The notes beneath the pieces were generated by a model. It was given only the letters and a program-made list of their open reading frames with translations, had not been told where the DNA came from and searched no databases. Both the position numbers and the translations under genes were made by a program. From Ferruginibacter sp. (lineage in GTDB: Bacteria > Bacteroidota > Bacteroidia > Chitinophagales > Chitinophagaceae): 64,000 nucleotides of DNA. The stretch lies in contig NZ_JAQBNR010000053.1 of NCBI RefSeq assembly GCF_028288465.1, positions 186,001 to 250,000 on the forward strand, in the 5' to 3' direction. Each line of letters opens with the position of its first letter. The first letter of the stretch is position 1. Below are positions 34,285 through 43,806 of the stretch, piece after piece.

Positions 34285-36933
34285 ATGCGCACACAATACT
34301 CCCTGATTTTTTTTCTAAGCTTTTTGATGTTCTATTCAGCCGATACCTTGGCACAATTTCCGGGTGCAGGAAATCGTGGCGGCGGACAAAATATGAATAT
34401 GGGTCACTTTTACGGTAAAGTGGTGGACTCGGCCTCCAATAAAGGAATAGATGCTGCCAGTATTCAACTGATACAAAACAAACTGGATACCGTTACAAAA
34501 AAACGCAAAGATGTAATCGTATCCGGCATGCTTACCACTAAAAAAGGCGAGTTTAGTTTAGAGAACCTGCCTGTAATGGCCAGCTACAAACTAAAAATTA
34601 CAGCCATTGGATACAAACCGATTGAAAGAAAAATTGCTTTTGAAATTAATATGCAGGCGGCGAAAGGCGGAGATTACAGCAGCCTGTTAAATGCCGTTGA
34701 CAAAGATCTCGGCAATATAAAAATGGAAACAGATGCCCAGCAGTTGCAGGATGTAACCGTTACCTCGTCCAAACCACTGCTTACCATGAGTATTGACAGA
34801 AAAATATTCAATGTTGAAAAAAATATTACCAGTACCGGCGGTACCGCAGTGGATGTTATGAAAAATGTGCCCAGTGTAAATGTAGACATTGATGGCAATG
34901 TTACACTGCGTAATGCGAGTCCGCAGATATTTGTGGATGGAAGACCTACCACGTTAACCTTAGATCAGATCCCTGCAGATGATATTGCCACAGTGGAAAT
35001 TATTACCAATCCTTCGGCCAAATTTGATGCATCCGGCGGCGGTGCAGGCATCCTGAATATTGTGCTGAAAAAGAACAGAAAAGTGGGTTACAACGGCAAT
35101 ATAAGAGCGGGTTTGGACAGCCGGGGAAAACCCAGTTTCGGCGGAGATATCAATGTAAAACAAGGAAAAGTAAATCTTTTCGCAAGTGGATTTGTTGGTT
35201 TTAGAAAAAGTAAAAGTACCGTTAGTACAGAACGTACTGATTTTTTGAAAGGTGCTACTGCTAACCTGCTGCAAAAAAGTGCGCCGGTGGGAACAGGCGC
35301 CTTTGGATTTGGCAGAGTGGGAATGGATTACCTGCTGGATAACCGCAATACCATCACCATTGCCGGCAATTATAACCGGGGAAGATTTAATAATGTTGAT
35401 TTGCTGCACATCAACAGGGATACTACTTACGGCACATATAGTAGTTCGGATTACGGCACAAGGACTACGGATGGCACATTTAACTTCAGAAATTACGGAT
35501 CTTCCGTGAGTTACAAGCATAATTTTGCCAAACCCAATAAGTACATTACTGCAGATGCCAATTATAATTACAGCAAAAACGACAACATCAACAATTTAAG
35601 TTCCCAATACTTTAACCTGGATCAAAGCCCTAAAACTGCCATGCTTAACCAACGTTCGCAAGGTGGTGGCAACAGCAAATATTTCACTGCTCAAACAGAT
35701 TACTCTGATCCAATCAATGAAACAACAAAGCTGGAAGCCGGGGCAAGGGTAGCCATTCGAAACTTTTACAGTGCCAACGATAATTTTTTCCAGGATCCGG
35801 CTAGTGGCAATTTTATTTCTCTTCCTTCGCTCAATAACAAGTACCAGTTCAAAGACCAGGTGCTCGCTGCCTACGCAACTTTTTCCCAGCAAATAAAAAA
35901 ATTTAGCTACAATGTAGGTTTGCGGGTAGAAAGTTCGAAGTACGACGGATCATTGCTCACAACAGCAAAATCATTTTCAAATAAATATCCTTTTAGTTTA
36001 TTTTCAAGTGCATTTGCCACCTATAAGTTAAACGATAAACAGGATGTACAATTAAATTATTCCAGGAAAATCAACCGCCCCAATTTTTGGCAACTGATTC
36101 CCTTTATTGATTATACCGATTCGCTGAATTTGAGCCGTGGAAACCCTAACCTGGTACCAGAGTTTACCAACCTGCTGGAACTGGCATATCAAAATCAGCT
36201 AAGCAAAGGACACAATTTACTTACCACTATTTACTTTAAAAATACCAATGACCTGATAGCAAGATTCCAGGAACAAATATTGAATCCTAATCCTGCCAAA
36301 GTTGACAGCGTGATTATTTCTTCTTACGTAAATGCTTCCAAAACCTACACTTATGGAATTGAGTTGATCAGCCGGGACCAGATCACAAAAGCCTGGGACA
36401 TTACCAGCAACTTTAACCTCTATCAATCTACCATTAATGCAGGAAATATTCCAGGTGGCGTGAACAGTAACCAGGTGAGCTGGTTTGGCAAACTGAATAA
36501 CAATTTTAAGCTGCCAAAAAATTATTCCATTCAGTTAAGCGGCGATTATCAGTCCAAAACATTGATTGCCGGCGGAGGACGCGGTGGCGATGGCGGAGGC
36601 CGTTTTGGCGGAGGAAGTCAACCATCGACGCAAGGATACATCAAGCCTTTTTATGGAGCAGATATTGCCATCAGAAAAGACTTTCTAAAGAACAATGCGG
36701 CTTCTTTAACGCTTCAGTTCAGCGATATTTTCAGGACCAGGTTAAATAGTACGCATTCTGAATCGGCCTACTTTATACAAGATTATGATCGTCGCCGGGA
36801 TCCGCAGGTGTTGCGTTTGAATTTTAACTGGCGTTTTGGTAAAATTGATGCCAGTCTATTCAAACGCAAAAACATCAAGGGTGAAATGGAAAATATGCAG
36901 AATAATAATCAGCAGGGAGCGAACGGACAGTAG
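34285..36933 (+). CDS. TonB-dependent receptor of the outer-membrane beta-barrel (OMP_b-brl_3) family
   Basis: 882 residues: a signal peptide (to about LAQ, residue 24), a carboxypeptidase-regulatory-like domain (FYGKVVDSASNKGIDAASIQ), a plug-like region (KNVPSVNVDIDGNVTLRNAS, IFVDGRPTTLTLDQIPADDI, TNPSAKFDASGGGAGI) and a large C-terminal beta barrel ending in the aromatic FNWRFGKID. Short Gly-rich stretches occur near the N-terminus and at GGGRGGDGGGRFGGG. Unlike SusC it has no SusD partner beside it. Members import peptides, siderophores or unknown solutes, and the cargo here is unknown. The tail after the barrel is rich in Asn/Gln. Confidence 0.9.
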   Translation: MRTQYSLIFFLSFLMFYSADTLAQFPGAGNRGGGQNMNMGHFYGKVVDSASNKGIDAASIQLIQNKLDTVTKKRKDVIVSGMLTTKKGEFSLENLPVMASYKLKITAIGYKPIERKIAFEINMQAAKGGDYSSLLNAVDKDLGNIKMETDAQQLQDVTVTSSKPLLTMSIDRKIFNVEKNITSTGGTAVDVMKNVPSVNVDIDGNVTLRNASPQIFVDGRPTTLTLDQIPADDIATVEIITNPSAKFDASGGGAGILNIVLKKNRKVGYNGNIRAGLDSRGKPSFGGDINVKQGKVNLFASGFVGFRKSKSTVSTERTDFLKGATANLLQKSAPVGTGAFGFGRVGMDYLLDNRNTITIAGNYNRGRFNNVDLLHINRDTTYGTYSSSDYGTRTTDGTFNFRNYGSSVSYKHNFAKPNKYITADANYNYSKNDNINNLSSQYFNLDQSPKTAMLNQRSQGGGNSKYFTAQTDYSDPINETTKLEAGARVAIRNFYSANDNFFQDPASGNFISLPSLNNKYQFKDQVLAAYATFSQQIKKFSYNVGLRVESSKYDGSLLTTAKSFSNKYPFSLFSSAFATYKLNDKQDVQLNYSRKINRPNFWQLIPFIDYTDSLNLSRGNPNLVPEFTNLLELAYQNQLSKGHNLLTTIYFKNTNDLIARFQEQILNPNPAKVDSVIISSYVNASKTYTYGIELISRDQITKAWDITSNFNLYQSTINAGNIPGGVNSNQVSWFGKLNNNFKLPKNYSIQLSGDYQSKTLIAGGGRGGDGGGRFGGGSQPSTQGYIKPFYGADIAIRKDFLKNNAASLTLQFSDIFRTRLNSTHSESAYFIQDYDRRRDPQVLRLNFNWRFGKIDASLFKRKNIKGEMENMQNNNQQGANGQ

Positions 36934-36942
36934 TGTTGCCCC

Positions 36943-36960
36943 CATCCCCTAACGGGGATG
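36943..36960. repeat. Short perfect hairpin after the receptor gene
   Basis: catcccc (36943-36949) pairs with ggggatg (36954-36960) around the loop taac. No T run follows, so it is a weak terminator candidate. A related atccccgcaaggg is present just upstream of prfC (57860-57872), suggesting a small REP-like hairpin family. Confidence 0.4.
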
Positions 36961-36972
36961 ATTTGCAGAACT

Positions 36973-37076
36973 CACTTTTACCAGATGACTTTTATACATC
37001 CAGATTTTGAATTGAGGCTTTTATTGCTTAGTCTTCGCTTAGGTAAAAAGCTGCCTCAAAATAGGTGGTAAAAGTG
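36973..37076. repeat. Intergenic inverted-repeat element (long imperfect hairpin)
   Basis: The 11-bp perfect inverted repeats cacttttacca (36973-36983) and tggtaaaagtg (37066-37076) bound it. Inside, attttga and gaggc on the left face gcctc and aaaata on the right, so the whole about 104 bp can fold into one long bulged stem. No ORF. It abuts dispersed repeat copy 2. It could be a MITE-like element or a structured RNA in the receptor's 3' region. Confidence 0.5.
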
Positions 37077-37133
37077 TGCGACGCCACTGAAGTTGCACAT
37101 AGCTTCGCTGCCCGGACAAGATTTTTTTATATT
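37075..37133 (+). repeat. Dispersed intergenic repeat, copy 2
   Basis: gtgtgcgacgcc, then gttgcacatagcttcgctgcccggac and an AT-rich end. It matches copy 1 at 7343-7395 in order and spacing. Confidence 0.6.
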
Positions 37134-37165
37134 AAAAGCGGTACTTATAAAGTGCCGCTTTTTTG
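37134..37165 (+). terminator. Intrinsic terminator
   Basis: aaaagcggtactt (37134-37146) pairs with aagtgccgctttt (37150-37162) with one G-U, followed by a T run. It ends rightward transcription about 200 bp after the receptor gene, so the inverted-repeat element before it would be transcribed. Confidence 0.8.
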
Positions 37166-37214
37166 CTTACAAATATTTTAAGTTAATTTGCTGCCTCATA
37201 ATCAAAAGCGTTCG

Positions 37215-39851
37215 ATGAAGAATTTAAATGTAAAGAAGATTTTGCCGCATGTTATTGCCATTGTGGTGTTTTTACTGGTTGCCGTAATTTTTTGCAAACC
37301 GGCCCTTGAACCGGGTGTGGTAATGCAGCAAAGCGATTTTACGCAGGCCGATGCCATGAAGCACCAGAGTGTACTATATAAAGAAGCGCACGGTACGTAT
37401 CCCCTTTGGGTTACCAGTATGTTTGGTGGCATGCCGGCTTACAATATTATTTATGAAGGCTTTTGGTCCCCTTTTTATTATGTAGACAAAGCCTTTCAGT
37501 TTTGGTTGCCCAAACCACTCAACTTTTTCTTTTTAAGTTGTATTTGCTTTTACATTTTATGTATGTGTATGCGCATACGACCATATGTAGCTATACTCGG
37601 TAGTCTCGCTTTTGCATACAGTACTTTCAGTCCCATCCTCGCTGCTGCGGGGCACGATACCGAACTGCTTGCATTGGCCTATGCTCCTGCCCTGATTGGC
37701 GGGGTTATTTTGTTATTCAATAAAAAGTACATCAGCGGATTTGTGTTTACAGCCCTGTTCGCCACTATGCACCTGATGCAAAATCACCAGCAGATCAGTT
37801 ATTATACATTAATGATCATTGCCATTATGACCCTGTTTTTTGCTGTAAAGTGGATAAAGGAAAAAGATACCAAACACATGCTGAAAGCGATTTCACTGGC
37901 AATTGGCGGCGCTGCAATCGGCGCTATGATTAATGCCATTTTGTTGTTGCCGGTGGTAGATTATGCCAAATACTCCAAGCGGGGCGGCGTTTTGGTGATG
38001 GATGGTAAATCCGAAGGCAAAACAGCCGGCGCTGACAAAAATAAAACGAATGGCCTTTCAAGAGATTATGCCTTTCAGTGGAGTTATGGTAAAATGGAAT
38101 CCCTCAGCTTATTATTTCCCGGTATAACCGGCTATGGCAGCCACGTTAGCGAACGGGACCAAGACTACAGCATTTTCCCTAAACTGTCTGAAACTTCGAA
38201 CGTAAGTAAGTATTTGCAGGAGACATTAAATGTGCCCGAAGACCAGGCTGGCAATATTGCGACAAACCTTTCCACCAGTATTTACTGGGGCGATAAGCCT
38301 TTTACAACCGGCTCCAATTACCTCGGTGCGTCTATTTGTTTTCTATTTATATTGGGTATGTTTTTGCTGGACAACAAACATAAGTGGTGGATTTTTACTG
38401 CCAGCATCGTGGGTATTATCCTGGCGATGGGCAAGAATATGCCACTGATCAATAATTTTTTATTTGATTATCTCCCTATCTATAATAAGTTCCGAACGCC
38501 TGAAATGGCGCTGGTTATTCCCCAAATTTTGTTTCCCATTTTGGCGGTGCTTACTACGCAAAAAGTGGTGGATAATGATGATCCTCAAATGCTGAAAAAA
38601 TTAAGGCTCAGCGTATTTACTATAGCGGGCATTTTTGTAATTGCGGGTTTATTATATTTTACCCTTGATTACAGTAAGGAGAATAAGGAAAGAACAGCTG
38701 CTGTGAATGCTGCGTTTGCCACACCGGACAGTACGCTTAATGGCAAAATGCAGGAGATCAACCAAAAATTTGAACCACTCGTAGATAACAGGGTGTATGA
38801 GAATTTTTTACAGCAAAGCAAGGGAGATACAAAAGTGGCCCGTGCGGTCGTTACTGCATTGCGTAAAGACAGGCAAAACTTTTTGGGTGGGGATATTTTA
38901 CATTCCCTCTTGTTTGTTGCACTTACCGTTGCACTTATTGGTCTGTTTGTTTATAGAAAGATTAATGCGGTAATTGTTTTAATTGGACTTCCGTTACTGA
39001 CAGCGCTGGATCTTATTCCATTTGACACGCATTACATCAACGAAAAAAGTTTTGATAATGCCGAAAAATATCATGCCAATGAGTTTCCGCAGAGCAACGC
39101 AGACCTGTTTATATTAAAAGACAAAGATCCCAATTTCAGGGTATTTAATGTAAGCGGCGCTGACCCGTTCCAGGAAGCTAAAACATCTTACTACCACAAT
39201 TCTATTGGTGGATATCATCCGGCGAAACTGGGCATTTATGATGACCTGATTACCTACCAGTTAAGCGGTCAGCCTAATCTTTCGGTGCTGAACATGCTTA
39301 ATACAAAATACATCATTCAGCCAAACCAAAAAGGCGATAATACTACTGCGCAGGTTAACATGCAGGCGCTTGGTAATTGCTGGTTTGTAAAGGGTGTCAG
39401 ATTTGTAAACGGACCGGTGGAAGAGATGAAAGCGCTGGATAATTTTGATCCGAAAGACACTGCGATCATCGACAACAGCTTCAAAAATATCATTACCGGT
39501 TTTGCACCTGCAGACAGCGCTGCCAGCATTAAACAGACTGCTTTTGAAAATATGGCTATCAAATATGAGAGCAACAGCAATGCAGCCAATGTGGCCGTAT
39601 TCAGTGAAATATATTACAAAGACTGGAACGCTTACATCGATGGCAAATTAACACCTATTGCAAAAGCAAATTATGTTTTAAGAGCGCTGTTGATACCAGC
39701 CGGTAAACACACCATTGAATTTAAATTTGAACCGAAAGTGTATAAAACCAGTTACACCATTTCTTTGCTGGCTACATGGCTGCTGGTGATTTTATTGATT
39801 GGTTACGCCGCTTATGTATTTAAGCAAAGAAGCAAGCAAATTGAGCAATAA
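37215..39851 (+). CDS. YfhO family multi-pass membrane protein (GT-C-like)
   Basis: The ATG at 37215 (MKNLNVKKILPHV) is preferred to an in-frame TTG nine codons earlier. The 878-residue product has about a dozen transmembrane helices: the first at IAIVVFLLVAVIFC, a cluster over the first 420 residues, others near 480 and 570, and the last at LLATWLLVILLIGYAAYVF. The conserved luminal region FGGMPAYN near the N-terminus and a large soluble C-terminal part (FRVFNVSGADPFQEAKTSYY; HNSIGGYHPAKL; YYKDWNAYIDGK) are typical of YfhO. In Bacillus/Listeria, YfhO works with a GT2 enzyme to add sugars to lipoteichoic acid. Here it overlaps a methyltransferase by one base and precedes two GT2 genes, so a similar lipid-linked sugar transfer is plausible. 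Confidence 0.87.
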   Translation: MKNLNVKKILPHVIAIVVFLLVAVIFCKPALEPGVVMQQSDFTQADAMKHQSVLYKEAHGTYPLWVTSMFGGMPAYNIIYEGFWSPFYYVDKAFQFWLPKPLNFFFLSCICFYILCMCMRIRPYVAILGSLAFAYSTFSPILAAAGHDTELLALAYAPALIGGVILLFNKKYISGFVFTALFATMHLMQNHQQISYYTLMIIAIMTLFFAVKWIKEKDTKHMLKAISLAIGGAAIGAMINAILLLPVVDYAKYSKRGGVLVMDGKSEGKTAGADKNKTNGLSRDYAFQWSYGKMESLSLLFPGITGYGSHVSERDQDYSIFPKLSETSNVSKYLQETLNVPEDQAGNIATNLSTSIYWGDKPFTTGSNYLGASICFLFILGMFLLDNKHKWWIFTASIVGIILAMGKNMPLINNFLFDYLPIYNKFRTPEMALVIPQILFPILAVLTTQKVVDNDDPQMLKKLRLSVFTIAGIFVIAGLLYFTLDYSKENKERTAAVNAAFATPDSTLNGKMQEINQKFEPLVDNRVYENFLQQSKGDTKVARAVVTALRKDRQNFLGGDILHSLLFVALTVALIGLFVYRKINAVIVLIGLPLLTALDLIPFDTHYINEKSFDNAEKYHANEFPQSNADLFILKDKDPNFRVFNVSGADPFQEAKTSYYHNSIGGYHPAKLGIYDDLITYQLSGQPNLSVLNMLNTKYIIQPNQKGDNTTAQVNMQALGNCWFVKGVRFVNGPVEEMKALDNFDPKDTAIIDNSFKNIITGFAPADSAASIKQTAFENMAIKYESNSNAANVAVFSEIYYKDWNAYIDGKLTPIAKANYVLRALLIPAGKHTIEFKFEPKVYKTSYTISLLATWLLVILLIGYAAYVFKQRSKQIEQ

Positions 39852-40900
39852 TGGCTGCTGAGCAATCTGATTTTATCTTTTTGAAAGGTGATGATGCCTT
39901 GGCTGTTGCTGTCAATCGTAAAGCTGCTGAACTATTCAGGCTGTTGAAAAACTTTGATGCTACACGCCTGGACATTGAAGCGCATTTTAAGGATTATTTC
40001 ATTCAGCACCATTTAGGGAAACGCTTGTATTTTTCAATTCAGAATAGTGCCCATATCATATACGAATCTGTAAAAAAAACAGGGCTTAAAATTGAAGAAA
40101 TAAGCATAGTCGATTATGGCGCAGGGCTGGGTACGTTATACTTGCTGGGAGGAATGATCGGTTTTAAAAGAATGATATACAATGATTATTTACCAGACTG
40201 GAGAGATACCGCCGTTACCATCAGCAAAGCGCTACAAATTAAAGTAGATGGTTTTGTTACGGGTGACATTGATGATGTGACCAGGTTTGCAATAGCAGAA
40301 AATTTTGTATTCGATGTCATTGCTTCAAGAAATGTGATTGAACATATTTACAGTCTTGATTTTTTTTATGAAGAATTGTATCGTCACAATCCAGCAGCTG
40401 TCGTCTTCTCCACTACTTCGGCCAATTTCCACAATCCGGCGATGCGGCTGAAACATTATTTACTGCACAAAAAAATCGAGAAGGAACAATACCGGCCACT
40501 GCGGATAAAAGAGCTGCAAAAACATTGGCCCGGCATCGCTAACAAGCAATTACAGCAACTCGCCGATTTAACAAGAGGCAAAGCCAGCAAAGACTTTGCA
40601 GACGCCATAGAAGACTATAAAAAAAACAAAACTGTTAAACCTGTGCCATTTTTACGAAGCAATACCTGCATCTGTACTTATGGTTATTGGTGCGAACATT
40701 TACTGGCAAAGAATGAGTACAAGAGCATCATCAATAAAGCAGGTTATTGCATGGATTTTACTGCCGGTTACTGGGATACTCATTACCAGTCAGCCATTAT
40801 GAATTGGCTTGCAAAATTGTTGAATAAACTGATCAGTATAAGCGGCACACAAGGAATTTTATTTTCACCTTTTGTAAATATAATAGCTTACAAATGCTGA
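39851..40900 (+). CDS. SAM-dependent methyltransferase (class I-like)
   Basis: 349 residues. It starts at an ATG whose A is the last base of the YfhO stop (TAATG), so the two are translationally coupled. SAM-binding motif I is VDYGAGLGTLYLLGG (about 94-108), followed by MIYNDYLPDW and a motif-IV-like FDVIASRNVIEHIYSLDFF. There are no membrane segments. The target is unknown; the context suggests a sugar or a lipid-linked intermediate of the neighbouring glycan pathway. The C-terminal half after about residue 200 matches nothing I recognise. Confidence 0.7.
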   Translation: MAAEQSDFIFLKGDDALAVAVNRKAAELFRLLKNFDATRLDIEAHFKDYFIQHHLGKRLYFSIQNSAHIIYESVKKTGLKIEEISIVDYGAGLGTLYLLGGMIGFKRMIYNDYLPDWRDTAVTISKALQIKVDGFVTGDIDDVTRFAIAENFVFDVIASRNVIEHIYSLDFFYEELYRHNPAAVVFSTTSANFHNPAMRLKHYLLHKKIEKEQYRPLRIKELQKHWPGIANKQLQQLADLTRGKASKDFADAIEDYKKNKTVKPVPFLRSNTCICTYGYWCEHLLAKNEYKSIINKAGYCMDFTAGYWDTHYQSAIMNWLAKLLNKLISISGTQGILFSPFVNIIAYKC

Positions 40901-40958
40901 TGCTATTACCCTTGCTTTAACTGATCTTTAAAATATTACAAGACTTCTATTTAAAAAC

Positions 40959-41969
40959 ATGGATGTATCCATCATCATAATCAACTATAAATCTGCCAAA
41001 CTGGTGATGGATTGCGTAGCGAGTATCTACGAGCAAACACATCAGTATAGTTTTGAAATAATTGTGGTGGATAATGACTCGCAAGACGGGTTGGAAGAAA
41101 AATTAAAGGCTGGCTTTCCGGCTATCCGATGGCTGCAAACCGGCTACAATGCAGGGTTTGCAAGGGCCAACAATGCCGGCATACGCATTGCACTGGGCGA
41201 CTATGTACTGATTCTAAATGCAGATACGATCATTAAAGAAGGCGCAATAGATAAAAATCTGGCATTGATAAAACAATATTCAGATGCTGTCGGTTCGGGC
41301 GTACAACTATTAAATACAGATGGTACCAACCAGATATCCGGGGCGCATTTTGTGAAGGGTGGCCTGAATACCTTGCTGCCCCTGCCCTACCTGGGTAAAC
41401 TGATCCGTTATCTTGGCTACCGTTTTAAATCAACTGTGCCCAGCGTGCAAACAATCAAAGATAAAATTGAAGTGGACTGGGTGGTAGGCGCTTATATTTT
41501 GGTGAAAAAAGAAGTGTTACAAAAAGCCGGCTTAATGGATGAAGATTTTTTTATGTACGCCGAAGAGATTGAATGGTGCAGCCGCTTACGCAAGCAGGGG
41601 AAACTGTACCTGTTTGCTGAGCCCAAAGTAATTCATATTGGCGGCGGAACCAGCAGTGATTATTACACCACCACAGAAAATGAAAACAGTAAAAACCTTT
41701 GGAATAAAAAAGGAAGACAGATCATAGTCTCCAACATGTTACGCATCAGGAAACAATTTGGTATTGGATGGTTTCTACTAATTGCAGGCACTTATTTTAT
41801 AGAGATACCTTTGTTTTTCATTTGCCTGCTGCTGCACAAAATTTTCACTGCTAATAAAGCCACCTATACTTTTAAAAACTGGATTGATTATGTAAAAAAT
41901 ATGGGTGTATTATTGCGCTACTGTTTTAAAATCCTTCTTAACAAACCTTACTTTTATAAAGTAGCTTAA
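40959..41969 (+). CDS. GT2 family glycosyltransferase (rhamnosyltransferase-like)
   Basis: 336 residues. The GT-A fold opens with VSIIIINYKSAKLV and VVDNDSQDG, then YNAGFARANNAGIRIA and the metal-binding region ILNADTII. The acceptor-side motif is MYAEEIEWCSRLRKQG, the D/E-E-x-x-W/D pattern of inverting GT2. A C-terminal hydrophobic helix pair (FLLIAGTYFIEIPLFFICLLLHKIF) probably anchors it to the inner membrane. Two bases separate it from the next GT2, so they are co-transcribed. WbbL-type enzymes add rhamnose or similar sugars to a lipid carrier; the sugar here is not known. Confidence 0.88.
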   Translation: MDVSIIIINYKSAKLVMDCVASIYEQTHQYSFEIIVVDNDSQDGLEEKLKAGFPAIRWLQTGYNAGFARANNAGIRIALGDYVLILNADTIIKEGAIDKNLALIKQYSDAVGSGVQLLNTDGTNQISGAHFVKGGLNTLLPLPYLGKLIRYLGYRFKSTVPSVQTIKDKIEVDWVVGAYILVKKEVLQKAGLMDEDFFMYAEEIEWCSRLRKQGKLYLFAEPKVIHIGGGTSSDYYTTTENENSKNLWNKKGRQIIVSNMLRIRKQFGIGWFLLIAGTYFIEIPLFFICLLLHKIFTANKATYTFKNWIDYVKNMGVLLRYCFKILLNKPYFYKVA

Positions 41970-41971
41970 CA

Positions 41972-42856
41972 ATGCAATTATCCATCGTCATAATCAATTA
42001 CAATACGTTTACCCTTACCTGTAATTGTATACAATCTATTTATGATAAACTGGTAGAGGTTGACTACGAAATTGTATTGGTCGACAATGCTTCTGTTGAA
42101 TGCGATCCAATGCTTTTCAAGCAAAAATTTCCGGGCATTAACCTGGTTGTAAGTCCTGTCAACAGTGGCTTTACGGGTGGTAATAACCTGGGTGTTGCCA
42201 ATGCAAAAGGCGATTACCTGTTACTATTAAACAGCGATACGGAACTCATCAACAATGCGCCGAAAATTTGCCTTGATCATTTATTGACGCATAAAGAGGC
42301 AGGCATGACTACCTGCCAGTTATTGTACCCTGATGGCCGCATCCAGTACAACTGCCGTCGTTTCAGAACCATCAGCTGGGAGTTGCTGGAAGTGTTTCCG
42401 TTCTATAAGTTATTGCCAAAGGCCAAGCGGGAAGCGCTGATGCTGCATCATTATTTTGATCACCAAAGCTTTGCTAACTGCGATTGGGTTTGGGGTGCAT
42501 TTATGCTGTTTCCTAAAAGCATCATACAACAACTACCAAAGAAAAAATTGTCGGATGATTTTTTCATGTATTGCGAAGACACACTCTGGTGCTGGGATTT
42601 TAAGCAGTTGGGTTATCAAATACATTTTCTGCCGCAGGCGAAAGTAATGCATGTACACAAAGGAAGTGTGAGCAAAGATAAATGGATAAAAATACGCACC
42701 ACATCCATCCGCAATCATGCGCAGTTTATGAAGAAATTTTATCCCGATTACCGGTGGTATATTTTTGCCGCTATTTATTATACCAAGCAATATGGGGCGC
42801 TTTGGGCCACTAAAATTTTAAAACAAGTTTTACATCAGCGAATATATAGAAGTTAA
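41972..42856 (+). CDS. GT2 family glycosyltransferase
   Basis: 294 residues with GT-A motifs LSIVIINYNTFTLTCNCI, VLVDNASVE, NSGFTGGNNLGVANAKGD, LLLNSDTEL and the catalytic-base region FFMYCEDTLWCWDFKQLG. It lacks the C-terminal membrane helices of its neighbour. It is transcribed with the upstream GT2. Its stop TAA shares the four bases ttaa (42853-42856) with the stop of the convergent gene. Confidence 0.88.
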   Translation: MQLSIVIINYNTFTLTCNCIQSIYDKLVEVDYEIVLVDNASVECDPMLFKQKFPGINLVVSPVNSGFTGGNNLGVANAKGDYLLLLNSDTELINNAPKICLDHLLTHKEAGMTTCQLLYPDGRIQYNCRRFRTISWELLEVFPFYKLLPKAKREALMLHHYFDHQSFANCDWVWGAFMLFPKSIIQQLPKKKLSDDFFMYCEDTLWCWDFKQLGYQIHFLPQAKVMHVHKGSVSKDKWIKIRTTSIRNHAQFMKKFYPDYRWYIFAAIYYTKQYGALWATKILKQVLHQRIYRS

Positions 42857-43803
42857 AAAATATTTTTCGTTCTCAACAGGCAATAGCAGCACAACATAGC
42901 AATTTTTGAGAATATCCCCTTCTTCAATAAGCCAGGTGAAACTTTCTGCTGAAAAGCAATCATCTGTTGTAAAACAGCTGCAACCTCCCCTTTATAAAAT
43001 GGCTCAATGTCCTTCACTGATTTAATTTCAAAATTTCTGTAAATACGCCAGTAATAATCAAATGCTATAACATTGCGCAAAGCCCCGGTGCCGATTTTTT
43101 CAAACAGCACGTGGTTTTCATACATCTGAACCGCTTTGTTTTTATAGGTATAATTGGTAACCTGCCCTTCATTAATGCCAACATGAATCAACACTTTATT
43201 GATATACCGGCACTTAATTTTATTTTGAAGTAACTCAATATAATAGGCAAAATCAACAATGTATTTAAAACGGTTATCGTATAAAAATGGGACGTCTTTT
43301 TTTACCATGATGCAGCTGGGGTTGCCAAAGTAATTTCTCCGCAGCATATGGTACGGAGAAAGGCTTAAGAAGAAACGGTCGAACCTGTTGCAGTTAATAA
43401 TTTTTTTTGTGCTATTGGCTGCATCTTCAAAAATAAAAGCACTGTAAAAAACCTGTGCATCAGGATCTCTTTCAATGGCTGCGACAAACATTGAAAGGCT
43501 ATCATTTGCAGAAAAATAGTCATCATCATGCATCAGCTTCACCCATACTCCTGTCGCTTTTCGTATGCCTTCATTCCAGTTTTCCGGTGTTCCCAGTTGC
43601 GGCGTATTTTTGTAGTACACCAACTTAAAGGTGTGCGGGTAAGTATCGCAGAAATTTTTAACGGTGTCGTCAGGGCTATCGTCTGTTATAATAACCTCAT
43701 AATCCGTGAACGTTTGGTCGCCAATGGAATCAAGTAATATTTTCAGATCAGTGATCCGTTTGTAAGCCGGAATACATATTGAAATAAGGGGCTTATTGCT
43801 CAT
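42853..43803 (-). CDS. GT2 family glycosyltransferase
   Basis: 316 residues. The GT-A core has PLISICIPAYKRITDLKILLDSI, ITDDSPDDT, GTPENWNEGIRKATG and the metal site KLMHDDDYF (HDDD). The C-terminal half is helical and less conserved, ending in MLCCYCLLRTKNIF. It probably acts in surface polysaccharide synthesis with the neighbours. Three bases separate its start from the stop of the upstream leftward gene, so it belongs to the leftward group 45536-42853. Confidence 0.87.
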   Translation of the reverse strand: MSNKPLISICIPAYKRITDLKILLDSIGDQTFTDYEVIITDDSPDDTVKNFCDTYPHTFKLVYYKNTPQLGTPENWNEGIRKATGVWVKLMHDDDYFSANDSLSMFVAAIERDPDAQVFYSAFIFEDAANSTKKIINCNRFDRFFLSLSPYHMLRRNYFGNPSCIMVKKDVPFLYDNRFKYIVDFAYYIELLQNKIKCRYINKVLIHVGINEGQVTNYTYKNKAVQMYENHVLFEKIGTGALRNVIAFDYYWRIYRNFEIKSVKDIEPFYKGEVAAVLQQMIAFQQKVSPGLLKKGIFSKIAMLCCYCLLRTKNIF

Positions 43804-43806
43804 GAT

